A DNA stretch of 36,619 bases, from the NCBI GenBank assembly GCA_032358255.1, contig JAULBX010027496.1:1-36619 (forward strand), written 5' to 3'. The position numbers and the translations under genes are program-made. The stretch is from Heterotrichella gracilis. Lineage: Eukaryota > Sar > Xanthophyceae > Tribonematales > Xanthonemataceae. Under the pieces are notes generated by a model that ran no database searches, was not told the origin of the DNA, and saw nothing but the letters and a program-made list of their open reading frames with translations. Shown here piece by piece: positions 25,370 through 33,429 of the stretch (position 1 is its first letter; each line of letters begins with the position of its first letter).

Positions 25370-26995
25370 ATGAAAACAATTCTAACATTCCTTACTCTTT
25401 TTATCAGTTTAAATTTCCAATTTGCCTTCGCGCAGTTATCCGGAACAGCTTTTCTTTCCGGTCAAACCAACCACTCAGGAATCAAAGTAAAATTTACAGC
25501 CGCTTCCGGCACCGCTGTAAGTGATTCTTGTCTTACCGGCGCATCAGGCACGTATTCCATATCTATTTCCGGAGGGCTGTATTACATTTCATTTAGTAAA
25601 ACGGGCTACCAAAGTCATATGTATAATAATGCAACTATCACTGCGCTCACAAATACGGTCGTTTTACAAACACTCACACTTGCAGTTGGAACTGTTTCAT
25701 ACGTTACAGGTGCTGTAAGCGGAAGCTGGGCAGGAAATGTTACCTACCTGGTTAGCGGAGACCTCAATGTGCCGCTGGGATCCACGCTTACAATTCAGCC
25801 AGGTGCCGAAATAAAATTTCTTGGGAATTATTCCCTTAATGTCAACGGGGTATTAAACGCAAGCGGCACCGGTGTTTTGCCTATTCGTTTTATGCCTTCC
25901 GTATCAACATCATCCTGGAGTGAAGTTAATTTGAATGGCGGACCAAACACACTCGATCATTGTGAATTCAGTAATTTTTCAGGAATTAGCAACTGGAATG
26001 CTGCATTCAGCATCTCAAACTGCCGCATCTCAAACGCCAAACGATATGGTATTCAATTTGTAGATGGAAGTGGAACAATTGAAAACAATGATATTGTTAA
26101 TGCTCCAATAGGTATTGGCGGATATGCCCATTCGGCAACCATTACGTGTAACCGCATCAGCTCACCGATTTATAAAAATGACATGAATGTGATCAACCGC
26201 GGTATCAACATTACCGGTTCCGATCGTTTTACTGATAACGAGATATGGGATTGTCAAGAAGGGATTCGACTTCGTGATTTTTCTGGCACTCCTGTTGTGA
26301 AGAACAATTACATTCACCATACCTCTCACGTTGCTATTTATGTTGAAGCCAACACTTCCCCAACTCTTTTAATAGCAAATAACACGCTTCACCAAAATTA
26401 TATGGGGGTTTACGGCATTCACCAGGGTCTTACTTTATCTAACAATGTGGTGACGTCTTCCACTATTGGCATTTTTGGTTCAGGCATGGACCTCGACCAC
26501 AACCTTATTTTTAATTGTACAACAAATTTCTCTATTAATCCGGCAATTGTTGGACTAGGACAAATAGTGAATACCAACACAAATGGTGACCCGATCGATT
26601 CATATTATAATTTATTTATCGATCCAAATTATGGAACCATGATACCTTCATTTCTTCCGGGCAGCCCCGTGCTTAGCGCAGGTAATCTTAGCCATGGACC
26701 TGACATTGGCGCAAATGTTAACACACTTTGTTTTTCTTCATTAACTACAGGCTTGACCGAAAAAAGTCTTAGCGATTATAAAGCGTTTCCTAATCCATCC
26801 TACGGTGTATACACCATTGAACTGCCTGGTGCTTTGCAGCTGCGTGTCTATACATTAGCCGGAGTAGAAATTCTCAACCGAAACTTCGAAGAAGATAAGA
26901 TCATTGTAAACATCTCTGATCAACCCGCCGGAATTTACTTTTGTGAGATTCGGGGGAGAAACAATACAAAGCTAATCAAGCTGATCCATCTTTAG
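25370..26995 (+). CDS. Secreted right-handed beta-helix protein with T9SS sorting domain
   Basis: A 541-residue protein. After the signal peptide (cleavage about FAFAQ) comes a carboxypeptidase-regulatory-like beta-sandwich (about 22-105, with ASGTYSISISGGLYYI). A parallel beta-helix of the pectate-lyase/NosD type follows (about 110-430), with repeated short turns such as IENNDIV, VVKNNYIHHT and IANNTLHQNYMGVYG. The C-terminal sorting tail is AFPNPSYGVYTIEL to KLIKLIHL. It should be exported through the type IX system and may bind or cut polysaccharide. No catalytic residues can be assigned. Confidence 0.85.
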   Translation: MKTILTFLTLFISLNFQFAFAQLSGTAFLSGQTNHSGIKVKFTAASGTAVSDSCLTGASGTYSISISGGLYYISFSKTGYQSHMYNNATITALTNTVVLQTLTLAVGTVSYVTGAVSGSWAGNVTYLVSGDLNVPLGSTLTIQPGAEIKFLGNYSLNVNGVLNASGTGVLPIRFMPSVSTSSWSEVNLNGGPNTLDHCEFSNFSGISNWNAAFSISNCRISNAKRYGIQFVDGSGTIENNDIVNAPIGIGGYAHSATITCNRISSPIYKNDMNVINRGINITGSDRFTDNEIWDCQEGIRLRDFSGTPVVKNNYIHHTSHVAIYVEANTSPTLLIANNTLHQNYMGVYGIHQGLTLSNNVVTSSTIGIFGSGMDLDHNLIFNCTTNFSINPAIVGLGQIVNTNTNGDPIDSYYNLFIDPNYGTMIPSFLPGSPVLSAGNLSHGPDIGANVNTLCFSSLTTGLTEKSLSDYKAFPNPSYGVYTIELPGALQLRVYTLAGVEILNRNFEEDKIIVNISDQPAGIYFCEIRGRNNTKLIKLIHL

Positions 26996-27218
26996 TTTAA
27001 TTTTGAAGCGGACAATTTAATGCTGCACTTTGTTGATCCAAGTTGGATAAAAACAAAAAACTAAGAATTTGCACTAAATAGACGAAGTCTGAGAAACAAA
27101 AACATTTTTTTAAAAAAAATTGAGACGATCTTTAGCTTGGATTCCAATAAAGTGATACCTCACAAAAAATTTTATTCCTAGTTTCAACCATCTCCATTTC
27201 CCCCAAAATTCATCTTGG
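26996..27218. other. Intergenic stretch without recognisable gene
   Basis: AT-rich, no credible coding frame. The last 30 bp (27190-27211) are a 22-bp exact copy of 27671-27692. Confidence 0.5.
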
Positions 27219-27350
27219 CCGCTCCGCAGGATTGAAAAGCTTACAGAATAAACCAATCTCTATGGATTTTTAACCCATTCATTTAAACCATTACCAAAAA
27301 CAAATAGAGATTACAGATCCGCTGACTATCTATCGGAACCTGCGCAGCGT
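27219..27350 (+). repeat. Multi-hairpin element, copy D (degenerate)
   Basis: Head CCGCTCCGCAGGATT is intact, but the right arm of hairpin 1 is replaced by GAAAAGCTTACAG. The middle is conserved, hairpin 4 is shortened, and the tail is CTATCGGAACCTGCGCAGCG. Confidence 0.75.
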
Positions 27351-27381
27351 TAATGGATAATGGCGAACGTTTTCTGCTGCA

Positions 27382-27541
27382 CGGCCTTCGAGAAATTACG
27401 TTGAGATCAAGAGGCGCGTTTCTGGTGTTCTAAGCAGGCGGTAGGCGCTAAATTAATTCATACATTTTAGCGTCCATGCGCGCCCTTCGCCTGCGGCAGA
27501 AACGCGGCTCGTAGCATCTCAAGTAATTTCTCGTAAGCCTT
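27382..27541. repeat. 160-bp near-palindrome
   Basis: The left side GGCCTTCGAGAAATTACGTT... pairs with the right side ...AAGTAATTTCTCGTAAGCC. The inner arms GCGCGTTTCTG / CAGAAACGCG and GGCGCTAAAT / ATTTTAGCGTCC continue to a short loop near TTAATTCATACA. A 28-bp stretch of its right arm (27514-27541) recurs exactly in inverse orientation at the window end (36592-36619), so this is a dispersed element. Confidence 0.75.
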
Positions 27542-27550
27542 GATTTTTTG

Positions 27551-27576
27551 TTACTTTTTCATCAAGGAAAAAGTAA
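27551..27576. repeat. TTACTTTTTC hairpin
   Basis: TTACTTTTTC-ATCAAG-GAAAAAGTAA is a perfect 10-bp hairpin. A related copy at about 29680-29726 has extra sequence in the loop. No gene is seen between here and 27715; 27624-27642 forms a weak AATTAGC / GCTAATT hairpin. Confidence 0.6.
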
Positions 27577-27715
27577 GACGGAATTATTGGCAATAGATTA
27601 ATACAGAGCTTTAAATAGAAAAATTAGCTTTACGCTAATTAGTCGCTCATATCCGCATGTAAACTTTCCAATCTCCATTTCCCCCAAAATTCTTATCTTG
27701 CCACTAAATTAGCTT

Positions 27716-28480
27716 ATTAAAAAAATCCTTTATACAGCCGGCGCCTCGCTCATCCTCTTGATGGCATTGGTCTATTTTACCCCAATACCCTTTACGGCTA
27801 TTTCACCCAATAGTTATTGGTGCGAAAGTGCCTATGCGCTCACCAACTCCGGCGGCACCCTCGGTTTTTTTGTGGTGCTCTTTATCACAAGCATCTGTTA
27901 TGCTTCCAGCGCGGCTTCCAAGACTTTAAAGACACAAGTATTTTTTAAATCCTTTTTTTCTTTGCTGCTCTTTTTTGGTTCCCTGGCACTGCTCAATGAA
28001 CGCTACACAAAACCACTCCTAAAATTACAAAGACCCAGTCATGTTTATATGCTCAAACAAACCGGTTCAATTAAGGTGATAGACTCTTTGTATCAATTGG
28101 ATAAAAAAACACGCGAAGCATTTTTTGAGAACCTGGTCAAAACCCATCCTTTAGAATTTAAACAAATTGATCCGGATATTACGGAACATTGGATAGAAGA
28201 AGCCGGTTTTTCCTTTCCGAGCGGACATACTTTTAATTCATTTTTGTTTGCCATGATCCTTTCTTACGCCATTATTTATAACCGCTCTTATCCCAGACTA
28301 CGAAAATGGTTTTTTATTCCCTTTATCTGGGCTTTATTTATTGGCATTTCGAGGGTGGCCATTGGTGCCCACAGTGCCTTGGATGTGTCGGCAGGAGCGG
28401 CACTGGGTATTTTTATCGGCTGGTTCTTTTTATACATCGAGAAAACCCGGCATTGGTTAACACGCAAAACAAAACTATGA
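27716..28480 (+). CDS. PAP2-family membrane phosphatase, probable ATT start
   Basis: An integral-membrane lipid/undecaprenyl phosphatase of the PAP2 superfamily. All three phosphatase motifs are visible: KLQRPSHVY (C1), SFPSGHTF (C2) and SRVAIGAHSALD (C3), set among about five membrane helices. The in-frame ATG at 27761 would start inside the first helix. Upstream codons from an ATT at 27716 add a lysine pair and LYTAGASLILL, completing a normal N-terminal helix, directly after an in-frame stop. I therefore favour 27716 as the start; 27761 is the conservative choice. The stop overlaps the glycosyltransferase ATG (ATGA). Confidence 0.8.
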   Translation: MKKILYTAGASLILLMALVYFTPIPFTAISPNSYWCESAYALTNSGGTLGFFVVLFITSICYASSAASKTLKTQVFFKSFFSLLLFFGSLALLNERYTKPLLKLQRPSHVYMLKQTGSIKVIDSLYQLDKKTREAFFENLVKTHPLEFKQIDPDITEHWIEEAGFSFPSGHTFNSFLFAMILSYAIIYNRSYPRLRKWFFIPFIWALFIGISRVAIGAHSALDVSAGAALGIFIGWFFLYIEKTRHWLTRKTKL

Positions 28481-29532
28481 AAATTTTATACGGAGTTCCT
28501 GGCGAAGGCATGGGACATGCCACCCGCAGCAAAGTCATTATTGATCATCTGTTAACGAGCGCACACGATGTGCAGATCGTTTCCAGCGGCAGAGCCTTTC
28601 AGTTTCTAAATAAACATTTTCCAGGTAGAGTGACGGAGATCAAGGGTTTTCACTTCAGTTATAAAAATGCGGAAGTCTCTAAGCTCGCAACGTTTTTTTC
28701 TAATTTACGATCAGCCGGAAATAATTTAATTTATAATACCGCCAAAAAATTACAGCTCGAAAAAAATTTTCATCCCCAATTAATCATCAGCGATTTTGAA
28801 AGTTTTTCCTTCTTTTTTGCTTTAGAACATCAATTGCCTATTGTTAGCATTGATAACATGCAGGTGATGGACCGTTGTGTCTTGGATCTCAGCATTCCGA
28901 AAGATGAAAAGGCCAATTATCAATTAGCAAAAAACATTGTCAAATTAAAAGTGCCGGGTTGTGATCAGTATTTTATCAGCAGTTTTTTTGAAGCCGATAT
29001 CAAAAAAAAAAATACCGAATTGGTTCCACCCATTATTAGAGAAGCTATTCAGAAGGCAAAAACGAAAGAAGGAAATCACATCGTGATGTATCAAACCAGC
29101 AGCAGTTTAAAAGAAGTCTCCGATATTTTAAAACAAGTACCCAACGAAACGTTTTTTGTGTACGGCATGAATTTGGATAAAACGGATGGAAACATTGTAT
29201 TTAAACCCTTTAGTGAAGAAGGATTTATAAACGATCTGGCTTCGTCAAAAGCCGTGATTGCCAATGGTGGTTTTTCATTCATCAGCGAGGCCGTGTATTT
29301 GAAAAAACCGGTGTATTCCTTTCCAATCAAAAATCAGTTTGAACAATGGATGAATGCCGCGTACATTGATAAATTGGGCTATGGCCGCCATTTTGCAGAC
29401 CTTAACGCCGATCACTTAAAGGCCTTTTTGTATGATCTTCCTGTATTTAAAAATAAGCTCAAGGCCTATCAACAAAAAGGCAATGAACTATTGTTTGCCA
29501 AACTCGACGCGTGTATTAAACGACTTGTTTGA
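28477..29532 (+). CDS. MurG/GT28-like glycosyltransferase (MJ1255-type)
   Basis: A 351-residue two-domain GT-B protein. The N-terminal glycine-rich motif GVPGEGMGHATRS is typical of UDP-sugar glycosyltransferases of the MurG / MJ1255 group. A central DFESFSFFFA and a C-terminal donor-site block (VIANGGFSFISEAVYLKKPVYSFP) complete the pattern. The start at 28477 overlaps the PAP2 stop, so the pair is translationally coupled. A lipid-linked sugar pathway, with the phosphatase recycling the carrier, is a plausible joint role, but it is inferred. Confidence 0.85.
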   Translation: MKILYGVPGEGMGHATRSKVIIDHLLTSAHDVQIVSSGRAFQFLNKHFPGRVTEIKGFHFSYKNAEVSKLATFFSNLRSAGNNLIYNTAKKLQLEKNFHPQLIISDFESFSFFFALEHQLPIVSIDNMQVMDRCVLDLSIPKDEKANYQLAKNIVKLKVPGCDQYFISSFFEADIKKKNTELVPPIIREAIQKAKTKEGNHIVMYQTSSSLKEVSDILKQVPNETFFVYGMNLDKTDGNIVFKPFSEEGFINDLASSKAVIANGGFSFISEAVYLKKPVYSFPIKNQFEQWMNAAYIDKLGYGRHFADLNADHLKAFLYDLPVFKNKLKAYQQKGNELLFAKLDACIKRLV

Positions 29533-29857
29533 AGCTGAAAATACTCCCTTAGCCCATCTTGTGTGCGGGTACTGAGGGACCGGCCTTACGGCAAAGCTTC
29601 AGTAGAGCTTTGAGCGAGCTTGTGAGCAGGTCTTTTGCCAGCGCGCATTCTGGCTCAAATGTGCACTGCACATTTGCCCCTTTTTCACTTGTGCTGAGTT
29701 TATCGAAGCATCAAGGAAAAAGTAAGGCAGAATGTCGGGCTGAATGAGATTCAGCGTCATTAAGAGTAAATTAACTTTAGGCCTATTTGATAGTTACCGG
29801 TAAAGCCTGAGGACAGGGACACTAGGAACTTCTTGATTTTTTCATTAAATTTAATCT
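29533..29857. repeat. Intergenic repeats: hairpins and a 21-bp palindrome
   Basis: No gene. It contains CAAATGTGCA-C-TGCACATTTG (29656-29676, perfect). It also holds a CTTTTTC...GAAAAAG hairpin whose loop carries the word ACTTGTGCTGAGTTTATCG (29687-29708), the complement of a word found in the repeat at 329-350. GCTGAAT-GAG-ATTCAGC follows (29739-29755). TAAATTTA (29846-29853) is a -7-like box 4 nt before the next GTG. Confidence 0.65.
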
Positions 29858-30388
29858 GTGAAAAAGACAAGACCAATACCGCTGGACTTCATCATCGACA
29901 AGCTAACAAATTCAATTGAAAATGTTGTTACCGGTGACAGCTTTGCTACTTCAATTAGCTTAGTTTCCAGGACGGACTTTTCTAAAATTACAAAAAAAGC
30001 CGGCTGGACATTTAACTGGAAGTATGAATTTCAGCAGCCTTATCGTGACGTCTACAAGTTGACTATAGTAAACAATCAGAGCATTATTCAAGGACTTATT
30101 TGCCTTCAAGTAATGACAGATCATGTTTATATGCATTTATTGGAAAGCGCGCCATTTAATCGAGGTAGTTCAAAGATGTATGCTGGAGTTCCCGCAAATC
30201 TTGTTGCATTCGCTTGCCAACTTTCATTTCAGCGTGGACATAAGGGTAATATTTCTTTTATCTCGAAATCTCTTTTAATTAAGCACTATCAGGAGTCACT
30301 TGGTGCAGTTCATGTTGGCGGACGTTTGATGGTTATTGAAACCACTGCCGCTTTAAAATTAATTGACAAATATTTCAAAAACATTTAG
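29858..30388 (+). CDS. GNAT-fold-like protein, second paralogue
   Basis: A 176-residue protein starting with GTG (KKTRPIPLDF). It shares with the 22109 gene FNWK (52-55), VYKL, GL-x2-L, NRG (101-103), Y-x-G-x3-NLVAFAC (108-120), the K-x2-L-x2-HY block (to 144) and the C-terminal LIDKY. The N-terminus is about 18 residues longer. Identity outside these blocks is low. It is followed 1 bp later by a 52-aa gene instead of an HTH gene. It is probably an acetyltransferase-fold toxin-type protein with a different partner; function is inferred. Confidence 0.6.
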   Translation: MKKTRPIPLDFIIDKLTNSIENVVTGDSFATSISLVSRTDFSKITKKAGWTFNWKYEFQQPYRDVYKLTIVNNQSIIQGLICLQVMTDHVYMHLLESAPFNRGSSKMYAGVPANLVAFACQLSFQRGHKGNISFISKSLLIKHYQESLGAVHVGGRLMVIETTAALKLIDKYFKNI

Positions 30389-30389
30389 A

Positions 30390-30548
30390 ATGAAAAAAAG
30401 CAAAGAACTAAACGTAGACACAATTGGCGGACAAGGTTCGCTGACAAAGGAAGAAGAAAAAATAATTTCTGACTTTCTTAAATCTCGCTCGACAAAAAAG
30501 AGTGTGCAGACTCATAAAAAGACAACCAAACGAAAGTCAGCAGCATAA
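30390..30548 (+). CDS. 52-aa partner protein of the second GNAT-like gene
   Basis: A 52-residue protein, MKKSKELNVDTIGGQGSLTK then an EEEKIISDFLKSR helix and a lysine-rich tail. It begins one base after the GNAT-like stop and ends 11 bp before repeat element E. I recall similar short proteins with an IGGQGSLTKEEE core in Bacteroidota but know no function. By position it may neutralise or escort the GNAT-like protein. The ATG at 30390 is preferred to a TTG at 30363 inside the upstream gene. Confidence 0.6.
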   Translation: MKKSKELNVDTIGGQGSLTKEEEKIISDFLKSRSTKKSVQTHKKTTKRKSAA

Positions 30549-30559
30549 TTAAGGAACTT

Positions 30560-30721
30560 CCGCTCCGCAGGATTTATAATCCTGCGGAATAAACCAATCT
30601 TTATGGATTTAAAATCCATTCATATAAACCTTTACTAAAAACAAATAGGGATTACAAATCCCTTGAATAATAGTCTTGGCGCAGGATTACATTCCGATGG
30701 CTATCGGAATCTGCGCAGTGG
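30560..30721 (+). repeat. Multi-hairpin element, copy E (near consensus)
   Basis: Hairpin 1 CCGCAGGATT-TAT-AATCCTGCGG, hairpin 2 around TGGATT / AATCCA, hairpin 3 AGGGATT-ACA-AATCCCT, and hairpin 4 GCGCAGG...TCTGCGC enclosing ATTCCGAT-GGC-TATCGGAAT. It cuts the grasp-with-spasm gene fragment on its right side. Confidence 0.9.
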
Positions 30722-30850
30722 ATATAACCGTTCTATTTCTAGATCGTTCAGGCCATTAATTCTAACAAAATCTTTTTTGTAATATTTTAACCAATCTATA
30801 ACTTCATCCATTGAAGTTTGAAAGTAGGCATTTGACAATATTAGTATCAT
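30701..30850 (-). pseudogene. Truncated grasp-with-spasm-type ATP-grasp gene (N-terminus only)
   Basis: A 49-codon frame starting MILILSNAYFQTSMDEVIDW with KDFVRINGLNDLE following. This is the N-terminal pattern I associate with the ATP-grasp peptide maturases of grasp-with-spasm RiPP systems, which normally exceed 300 residues. After about 43 codons the frame enters repeat element E and stops at 30701. Its ATG overlaps the stop of the upstream DUF6624-like gene (ATGA), showing it was once the next operon gene. No SPASM enzyme or precursor gene is seen. Confidence 0.55.
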
Positions 30851-31782
30851 TTTGTGATGCTTTTGTTTTTTAAAAATTCTTCGACCGGCTGAAACCCCAG
30901 CTTTTTCCTTCTTTTAAGCATCTTTTGGTAGTCGTCCACAACATAAAGCGTTTCCGTTTTGTTTTTATCAATTAAGGTTCCATACTTTTGTGGTTGTCCA
31001 ATATTTCGTAAGGCTCTATCAATTATATATGCAGACATTTTTGGTTCGTAACCTCTCTTTTTTTGATGTAATAATTTTTTGCCTAGAGATAATTGAATAG
31101 TGGGATAATAATCCAGATGTAAAATTATGAGTTGTACAATGGCTGTTCCTTTTCCAATCTCGTTTTTTTTCGGGAATCTTATGGTATCAACTTTATCTGT
31201 AAATTGCTTAAAATTAGTTTTCAATTGAGCAATTCTTTCAGCTTTTGAAATGACAGTATTTCCAAGTATTTCCTGTTCCTTACCATCTATTGCTTCCAGC
31301 GCATTTAGTAAATATGGTTTTTTTAATTTGTTTTCAAATGAATAAGATTCAAATTGACTACAACATAATTTCTTTTGATTATCGAATATAGAGTCATTTA
31401 TTTGCCCGAAAGGTTCAGCTTCTAAGTAAGAACATTTGCATTTACCTTTTGAAATAGAAACATACTTTTCAACAGTATTTATGGCCTCAGGTTGCATTTT
31501 ATTTAGTTGGTAGATCTTTGCCAAATTGTAATAGCCTTGATAATAATTTGAGTCTAATAGAATTAGTTTTTTGTAAAAAAATATTGCTGAGTCAAGATTA
31601 TTAAGATAGTATTCTTTAACGGCTCTTTCAGCTATAAGCTGCTTGCTTTCATCGTATGATTGCATTTTTGAATCCTTAAAAATGAAATGCTGATATATTT
31701 GTGATTTAGACTTGAGTATTAAACCAAAAAGGAGGAATACAAGCCACAAAAAGGTTTTAACGTTTACACCTTTGTTACACAT
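30847..31782 (-). CDS. Secreted/anchored TPR plus DUF6624-like protein
   Basis: A 311-residue protein. An N-terminal signal or anchor segment (FLWLVFLLFGLILK) is followed by two TPR-like helical repeats (YYLNNLDSAIFFYKKLI, YYQGYYNLAKIYQLNK) and a short cysteine-rich stretch (GKCKCSY, KLCCSQ). The C-terminal domain has the pattern SAYIIDRALRNIGQPQKYGT (about 252-271), which matches DUF6624 proteins. Role unknown. The ATG at 31782 is used; the longer frame runs backwards into repeat element F. Coupled to the truncated ATP-grasp frame by ATGA. Confidence 0.65.
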   Translation of the reverse strand: MCNKGVNVKTFLWLVFLLFGLILKSKSQIYQHFIFKDSKMQSYDESKQLIAERAVKEYYLNNLDSAIFFYKKLILLDSNYYQGYYNLAKIYQLNKMQPEAINTVEKYVSISKGKCKCSYLEAEPFGQINDSIFDNQKKLCCSQFESYSFENKLKKPYLLNALEAIDGKEQEILGNTVISKAERIAQLKTNFKQFTDKVDTIRFPKKNEIGKGTAIVQLIILHLDYYPTIQLSLGKKLLHQKKRGYEPKMSAYIIDRALRNIGQPQKYGTLIDKNKTETLYVVDDYQKMLKRRKKLGFQPVEEFLKNKSITK

Positions 31783-31815
31783 AATTCGTATGTTAGCTAA
31801 TCGAAATAAGCGGTT

Positions 31816-31976
31816 CCGCTCCGCAAGATTTATAATCCTACAGAATAAACTAATTTTTATGGATTTATATTCCATTCATTTAAGCCTTTACTAAAAACTA
31901 ATAGGGATTACAAATCCTTTGAATAATAGTCTTGGCGAAGGATTACATTCAGATGGCTATCGGAACCTGCGCAGCT
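31816..31976 (+). repeat. Multi-hairpin element, copy F (mutated hairpin 1)
   Basis: CCGCAAGATT-TAT-AATCCTACAG keeps a weakened hairpin 1. The middle part is conserved (TAATAGGGATTACAAATCC) and the tail is TATCGGAACCTGCGCAGC. Confidence 0.85.
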
Positions 31977-31990
31977 GAATATAATTTCAA

Positions 31991-33079
31991 TCACCGGCTA
32001 ACAATTTTAAAAAACACCTGGTCATATGATAAACTTTTATTTTCTTCAAAAATGAAATAATCAGTATCTAGTTTTTTTGGAACAGCAATATGGAGTTCTT
32101 TGGCCATCTCCTCGTCAACATATGGAATTATTACCCAGCTATTCATTTCGAGCATGTGCTTTTTAATATCCTCAAATAGTTCTTTATTTTGACATTTTAA
32201 CACAAGTCGTTTCGATGGCATTTTTACCAATAATTCTGTCATACAATAAAAGGCAAATTGCGAAGCCTCTTTTTCTAGTTTAGTATTTTTAAATTTTAAA
32301 AGGCTATATTCTGAATAATCTTGAGGTCTGTAATATAAATTGCTGAGGAGCCAAATAATGTTTCCCCAATCTTCTTCTTGTTTTTCACATAATTCCACCA
32401 GCTTTTGAATGAGGCTGATTTGAAACTCACGTTCTTTCACGCCTAAATGCACAATAACCATATTGGGATTGGCAGATTTAAAGGAGCAACTTTGTCCACC
32501 CACTTTTTTAAAACTTGGCCAACCTTTAGATTCAATCAGTTTTTTGTAAAAATTAAAATTTGATTTGTCAATACTTGCTTGAAGAAAAAGGAGTGAATCC
32601 TTGAGATGTTTTTCCATACCTTGCACAATGGAGCCTCTGTAACGCTGATCCTCCACTTGCAGACTATCAATCACCGTTAAATAACTTTTATCAAAAGCAT
32701 TTAGGTAGTTATTTTTATAAGATCGCTGAATATAAGAAGAATCATTTTCCTTAAACATACCTTGTCTGATACATGGATAGGACAAACCCAATGCAAAAGA
32801 AGTATCCAGTTTGTTTTTCCAAGATGTATCAGACCTTCTGTTTAAGAGTATTGATTGATATAAATAGCCCTGGTAACGTAATTTATCTTTGTACTCTTTT
32901 AGGTGAAAGGACAATGAGTCCTTTTCAGAATAGCTGCTGTAGTTCTCAATTTTCTCTCTTAATTTAGAGTCTTCAAGAAAGTTTTTAAAGCTATAGTTTT
33001 GTCCGTAAGCAGAATAAATGAATGAATTAGTAAAGAACGCAAACAATAGTGGTGTTAGTTGAGTGCCGCCTATTTTCAT
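31991..33079 (-). CDS. Secreted protein, DUF6624-related
   Basis: A 362-residue protein with a probable signal peptide (MKIGGTQLTPLLFAFF...IYSAYGQ). The central part (LLFLQASIDKS...IESKGWPSFKKVGG, NMVIVHLGVKEREFQISL) resembles the first half of DUF6624 domains (GWP-x-G, H-x4-FQ), making it a distant relative of the neighbouring gene's product. No catalytic role known. The frame is open a further 63 codons upstream, but those codons come from repeat element G, so I start at the ATG at 33079. Confidence 0.6.
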   Translation of the reverse strand: MKIGGTQLTPLLFAFFTNSFIYSAYGQNYSFKNFLEDSKLREKIENYSSYSEKDSLSFHLKEYKDKLRYQGYLYQSILLNRRSDTSWKNKLDTSFALGLSYPCIRQGMFKENDSSYIQRSYKNNYLNAFDKSYLTVIDSLQVEDQRYRGSIVQGMEKHLKDSLLFLQASIDKSNFNFYKKLIESKGWPSFKKVGGQSCSFKSANPNMVIVHLGVKEREFQISLIQKLVELCEKQEEDWGNIIWLLSNLYYRPQDYSEYSLLKFKNTKLEKEASQFAFYCMTELLVKMPSKRLVLKCQNKELFEDIKKHMLEMNSWVIIPYVDEEMAKELHIAVPKKLDTDYFIFEENKSLSYDQVFFKIVSR

Positions 33080-33204
33080 AAAAGAAACTTTTGGGTTTAT
33101 ATAATTTAAAGATAATTGAAAAATGGAAATTATCAAATCAGGAGGATTATTATCAAAAATAATTCGCATAACTTTTTTACTCATCAACTTTTCAAAAAAC
33201 CTCT

Positions 33205-33366
33205 CCGCTCCGCAGGATTTATAATCCTGCGGAATAAACCAATCTTTATGGATTTTGAATCCATTCATTTAAACCTTTACTAAAAACAAAGAGGGATTAC
33301 AAATCCCTTGAATAATAGTCTTGGCGAAGGATTGCATTCCGATGGCTATCGTAAGATGCGCAGCCG
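33205..33366 (+). repeat. Multi-hairpin element, copy G
   Basis: Near-consensus. Hairpin 2 has GATT-TTG-AATC, hairpin 3 GAGGGATTACAAATCCCT. The hairpin 4 tail is changed (CTATCGTAAGATGCGCAGCC). Read on the minus strand, its left half encodes MNGFKIHKDWFIPQDYKSCG, which runs on into the next gene as a false N-terminus. Confidence 0.88.
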
Positions 33367-33429
33367 TGGACACACAATAATTAATAAGCAAAAATAATAA
33401 GCTTCACAAATTCATCTAACGACGAAGCC

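Larger units (their letters stand above)
27190..27692 (+). repeat. 22-bp exact direct repeat bracketing two palindromic elements
   Basis: The 22-mer at 27190-27211, starting ATCTCCATTTCCCCC, recurs exactly at 27671-27692. Both copies are followed by an ATCTTG(G)CC word. Between them lie multi-hairpin element D and a 160-bp palindrome. The arrangement looks like insertion with flank duplication, next to the PAP2 promoter region. Confidence 0.7.

Noticed and set aside
29559..29747. Plus-strand ORF of 62 aa
   Set aside because: Composed of hairpin repeats with no protein-like pattern.
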